Shown here piece by piece: positions 39,868 through 41,460 of a DNA stretch of 41,460 bases. The notes beneath the pieces were generated by a model. That model did no database searches, had not been told where the DNA came from, and saw only the letters and a program-made list of their open reading frames with translations. This DNA is from CAG-273 sp964618105 (GTDB lineage: Bacteria; Bacillota; Clostridia; TANB77; CAG-508), in the NCBI GenBank assembly GCA_964618105.1, contig CAZUAJ010000007.1:1-41460 (forward strand), in the 5' to 3' direction. The first letter of the stretch is position 1. Each line of letters starts with the position of its first letter. The translations under genes were made by a program, and so were the position numbers.

Positions 39868-40101
39868 CAATATTTCCTCCATTTTATTGTTTCTCTATTT
39901 CTGTTTTGAATTATATCATTCTTTTTTTATTTTTTGTATAGTTTTTAGACATTTTTTTCTTGTAGTATAAAAAAGATTTTTACAATTCAAATTTTGCTAG
40001 TTTACAAACTATTCATTTAGTTCATTTGTAACACTTTTTTATTTTTAGAATACTATATATCATACGAAAGAGCTAAAAATATTTTTATAGGAGGTAGAAA
40101 A
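39868..40101. other. Divergent intergenic region between mutL and the Cys-rich genes
   Basis: AT-rich, no ORF. A TATAAT-like box faces mutL about 50 bp upstream of it (complement near 39912-39917), but its -35 is poor. The right-hand half holds AATACTATATATCATACG before the first Cys-rich gene, which I could not assign to a sigma factor. Confidence 0.4.
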
Positions 40102-40221
40102 ATGGGATGTGGTTGCAATAATAGTGAACTATTATGGTTCATAATCTTATTCTTATTACTTTTCTGCTGCGGTAATGGCAATAACTGCGGTTGTGGATGT
40201 AACAACAACTGTGGTTGTTAG
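40102..40221 (+). CDS. Tiny Cys-rich membrane protein A (39 aa)
   Basis: MGCGCNNSELLWFIILFLLL... has a CGC head, one hydrophobic helix, a CC pair at its end and a CGNGNNCGCGCNNNCGC tail. That gives 10 cysteines in 39 residues. AGGAGG lies 7 nt before the ATG. It resembles the small Gly-rich YjcZ-type spore peptides in length and layout but is Cys- rather than Tyr-rich. Possible roles are metal binding or cross-linked coats. Not recognised with certainty. Confidence 0.65.
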   Translation: MGCGCNNSELLWFIILFLLLFCCGNGNNCGCGCNNNCGC

Positions 40222-40252
40222 TTAAATTATACATTTGAAAGGAGTGAATACT

Positions 40253-40378
40253 ATGCCTGAAAATAGAGGATGCGGATGTGGCGGATTTGGTTTTGGTGAT
40301 GATTGCTGCATTTGGATAATTATTTTTATTATTTTAATTTGTTGCTGTTGTGGTGGCAACAAAGGTGGATGTTGCTAA
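40253..40378 (+). CDS. Tiny Cys-rich membrane protein B (41 aa)
   Basis: MPENRGCGCGGFGFGDDCC..., then helix IWIIIFIILI, then CCCCGGNKGGCC. It shares the head-helix-tail plan of the gene before it, with 10 cysteines. AAAGGAG precedes the ATG. The two are 31 bp apart and end at a strong terminator, so they form a two-gene unit of probable paralogues. Confidence 0.65.
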   Translation: MPENRGCGCGGFGFGDDCCIWIIIFIILICCCCGGNKGGCC

Positions 40379-40384
40379 TACATT

Positions 40385-40420
40385 AAAAAAATAACAATCC
40401 TTCACGGATTGTTATTTTTT
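40385..40420. terminator. Two-way Rho-independent terminator
   Basis: AAAAAATAACAATCC, 5-nt loop, GGATTGTTATTTTTT: a 15-bp perfect stem with A-run and T-run, serving the Cys-rich pair (+) and the convergent small basic gene (-). Confidence 0.88.
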
Positions 40421-40553
40421 ATTTAATATTTCTTCCTTTTTTTGTTATTTGATCAGGCGCTTTTCTTCTTTCTACCCCTTTTTTCTCGCCCTCATCCTTT
40501 TTTTTATTTTTTCTTCTATCTTCAAACAAATTACCTTTTCTATCAACTATCAT
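40419..40553 (-). CDS. Small basic protein (44 aa)
   Basis: MIVDRKGNLFEDRRKNKKKD..., ending KKGRNIK. About 40% Lys/Arg, no hydrophobic helix. GAGGAG lies 6 nt before the ATG, and the shared terminator follows its stop. Possibly nucleic-acid or ribosome binding. Family not recognised. Confidence 0.62.
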   Translation of the reverse strand: MIVDRKGNLFEDRRKNKKKDEGEKKGVERRKAPDQITKKGRNIK

Positions 40554-40636
40554 ATTAAACTCCTCAATTTTTAATTATATAATAATAATACTTTATATTT
40601 TTAAAAAAAGCAATAGTTTTTACGTTTTTTATTTGA

Positions 40637-40665
40637 TTGACATAATGTAGAATTTGTACTATAAT
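40637..40665 (+). promoter_or_regulatory. Near-consensus sigma-A promoter
   Basis: TTGACA, 17 nt, TATAAT, about 60 bp before the gene at 40723. Confidence 0.85.
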
Positions 40666-40722
40666 ATATTCATATATATTTTTTAGTAATGTTTTATTCT
40701 TTAGAAGAAAGGAGTTTTCGTT

Positions 40723-41313
40723 GTGAAACCAAATATTCAGGAATATTTTTCCCGGAAGCAAATTGGTGAAATAGCTTTAGCCTACTCAACAGGTACCTAC
40801 AGTTATCACGCCTTTTTACATCAATACCCCAATTGCAATCAACACAACTTCTACACTCTTCTTCATATTGCTGTTGAAAAAGCAATTGTTCCAGAAAGTG
40901 TAGCCCGCAAAATTCAAGAAATAGCTGTAGCAAATTCTGTTCAAAAAGCTCAAGAAACATATACTGACCCAAATTATGTTGCTTACATACAAATCAGAAT
41001 TTTTAATAGCTGGGAAAGAAGAATTATTAAGTCTAAAATCTTTAAGTTCTCCAAAAAGGAAGGTAAAATTTTTGTTCAAAACTATTCAAAGAGTACACTT
41101 TCCAAATCTGAATTTTGTACAGCCAACTGCATTAGTAAAGCTCTTTTTGAAAGCACTCTAATTGATGCAGTAATCTACAGCTGGATAGATGATGAATGTT
41201 TTGATGCTCTTTATCATAAAGAAATTCAACATTCACACCATCCTGAAAATGTTGAACACTTTTTTTGGCAATTAACCAAAGCTCGCAATCGGAATAAAAC
41301 ATCAAAAAAATAG
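40723..41313 (+). CDS. Unrecognised protein (196 aa)
   Basis: A mostly helical protein with scattered Cys, His and Lys. I do not recognise its family. The N-terminal ~40 residues (SRKQIGEIALAYSTGTYSYH) look like a helix-turn-helix-like bundle, and the middle (RIFNSWERRIIKSKIFKFSK) is basic. The start is GTG with AAAGGAG 8 nt upstream. It has its own strong promoter and terminator, so it is a single-gene unit. Confidence 0.72.
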   Translation: MKPNIQEYFSRKQIGEIALAYSTGTYSYHAFLHQYPNCNQHNFYTLLHIAVEKAIVPESVARKIQEIAVANSVQKAQETYTDPNYVAYIQIRIFNSWERRIIKSKIFKFSKKEGKIFVQNYSKSTLSKSEFCTANCISKALFESTLIDAVIYSWIDDECFDALYHKEIQHSHHPENVEHFFWQLTKARNRNKTSKK

Positions 41314-41326
41314 CGATAATTCGCAA

Positions 41327-41360
41327 AAATCTCTCCACTTTAGGAGAGATTTCTATTTTT
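41327..41360 (+). terminator. Rho-independent terminator
   Basis: AAATCTCTCC, 6-nt loop, GGAGAGATTT, followed by TCTATTTTT. Confidence 0.88.
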
Positions 41361-41460
41361 ACACATAATTAAATTTCAAATAATATGCTACAAATTCTCA
41401 TAATTTTATCAATGACTTTTTCCGTTTTCAAACCGTATTTTCAACTTTTGTTTGCAAATT

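Noticed and set aside
40030..40101. Sporulation sigma-factor promoter for the Cys-rich genes
   Set aside because: CATACG is present but no matching -35 lies at an allowed distance for sigma E, G or K.

Overview
The window reads as a very AT-rich Clostridia-like (Bacillota) chromosome, probably an uncultured gut lineage recovered by metagenomic assembly. The host genes (disA, cdaA, sepF, divIVA, ftsK/spoIIIE, rsmD, miaA, mutL, radA, GH15) and the strong AGGAGG ribosome sites fit this. A 100-N gap flanked by exact 55-bp copies of the same sequence points to a short-read de Bruijn assembly. Species cannot be set from the sequence.

Region 1 (1 to about 19,110) is most of a temperate tailed-phage prophage, read mainly leftward. 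From its right end inward it holds a tyrosine integrase, a membrane protein of the lysogeny module and a CI-like repressor (all +). A divergent operator region with ATGAA-N5-TTCAT sites follows. Leftward from it (all -) come a Cro-like protein, a putative excisionase, a LysM membrane protein, several tiny ORFs, a Gp157-like protein, a Sak4-like ATPase, a DUF669-like ssDNA-binding protein, a CHC2 primase fragment and a DUF927-type primase/helicase. An AT-rich iterated-repeat gap follows, then a ribbon-helix-helix regulator, a palindromic two-way promoter with a candidate small RNA on the + strand, an HNH-type endonuclease, an SF2 helicase, a string of very small genes, a RecU-like resolvase, an ArpU/RinA-like late regulator, a terminator, a tRNA-Met-like gene, a ParB-methyltransferase fusion and the terminase subunits. 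The large terminase runs off the left edge. The prophage right end lies inside the first codons of host truA, directly after cdaA, so the rest of truA should be at the other prophage end, outside the window.

Region 2 (19,110 to about 25,150) carries two different c-di-AMP synthases (cdaA and disA) 1.1 kb apart, with a membrane-anchored cyclophilin and a 42-aa membrane peptide between them. radA follows and appears frameshifted in its zinc finger. A REP-associated tyrosine transposase (RAYT) gene sits between two clusters of short palindromic repeats of one family. Copies of the same family also abut disA, radA and ftsK and supply the last codons and stop of the GH15 gene.

Region 3 (25,119 to 39,867, all -) is housekeeping: GH15 glucoamylase, a metallo-beta-lactamase/beta-CASP protein, an unrecognised coiled-coil protein, FtsK/SpoIIIE, a coiled-coil ATPase-like protein, RsmD, DivIVA, SepF, an HlyD-like protein, MiaA, a small membrane protein and MutL. 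A long hairpin that pairs fully only as - strand RNA lies after divIVA.

Region 4 (39,868 to 41,460) has two tandem 39 to 41 aa Cys/Gly-rich single-span membrane proteins (+), a two-way terminator, a convergent 44-aa basic protein (-), and an unrecognised 196-aa protein (+) with a near-consensus promoter and its own terminator.
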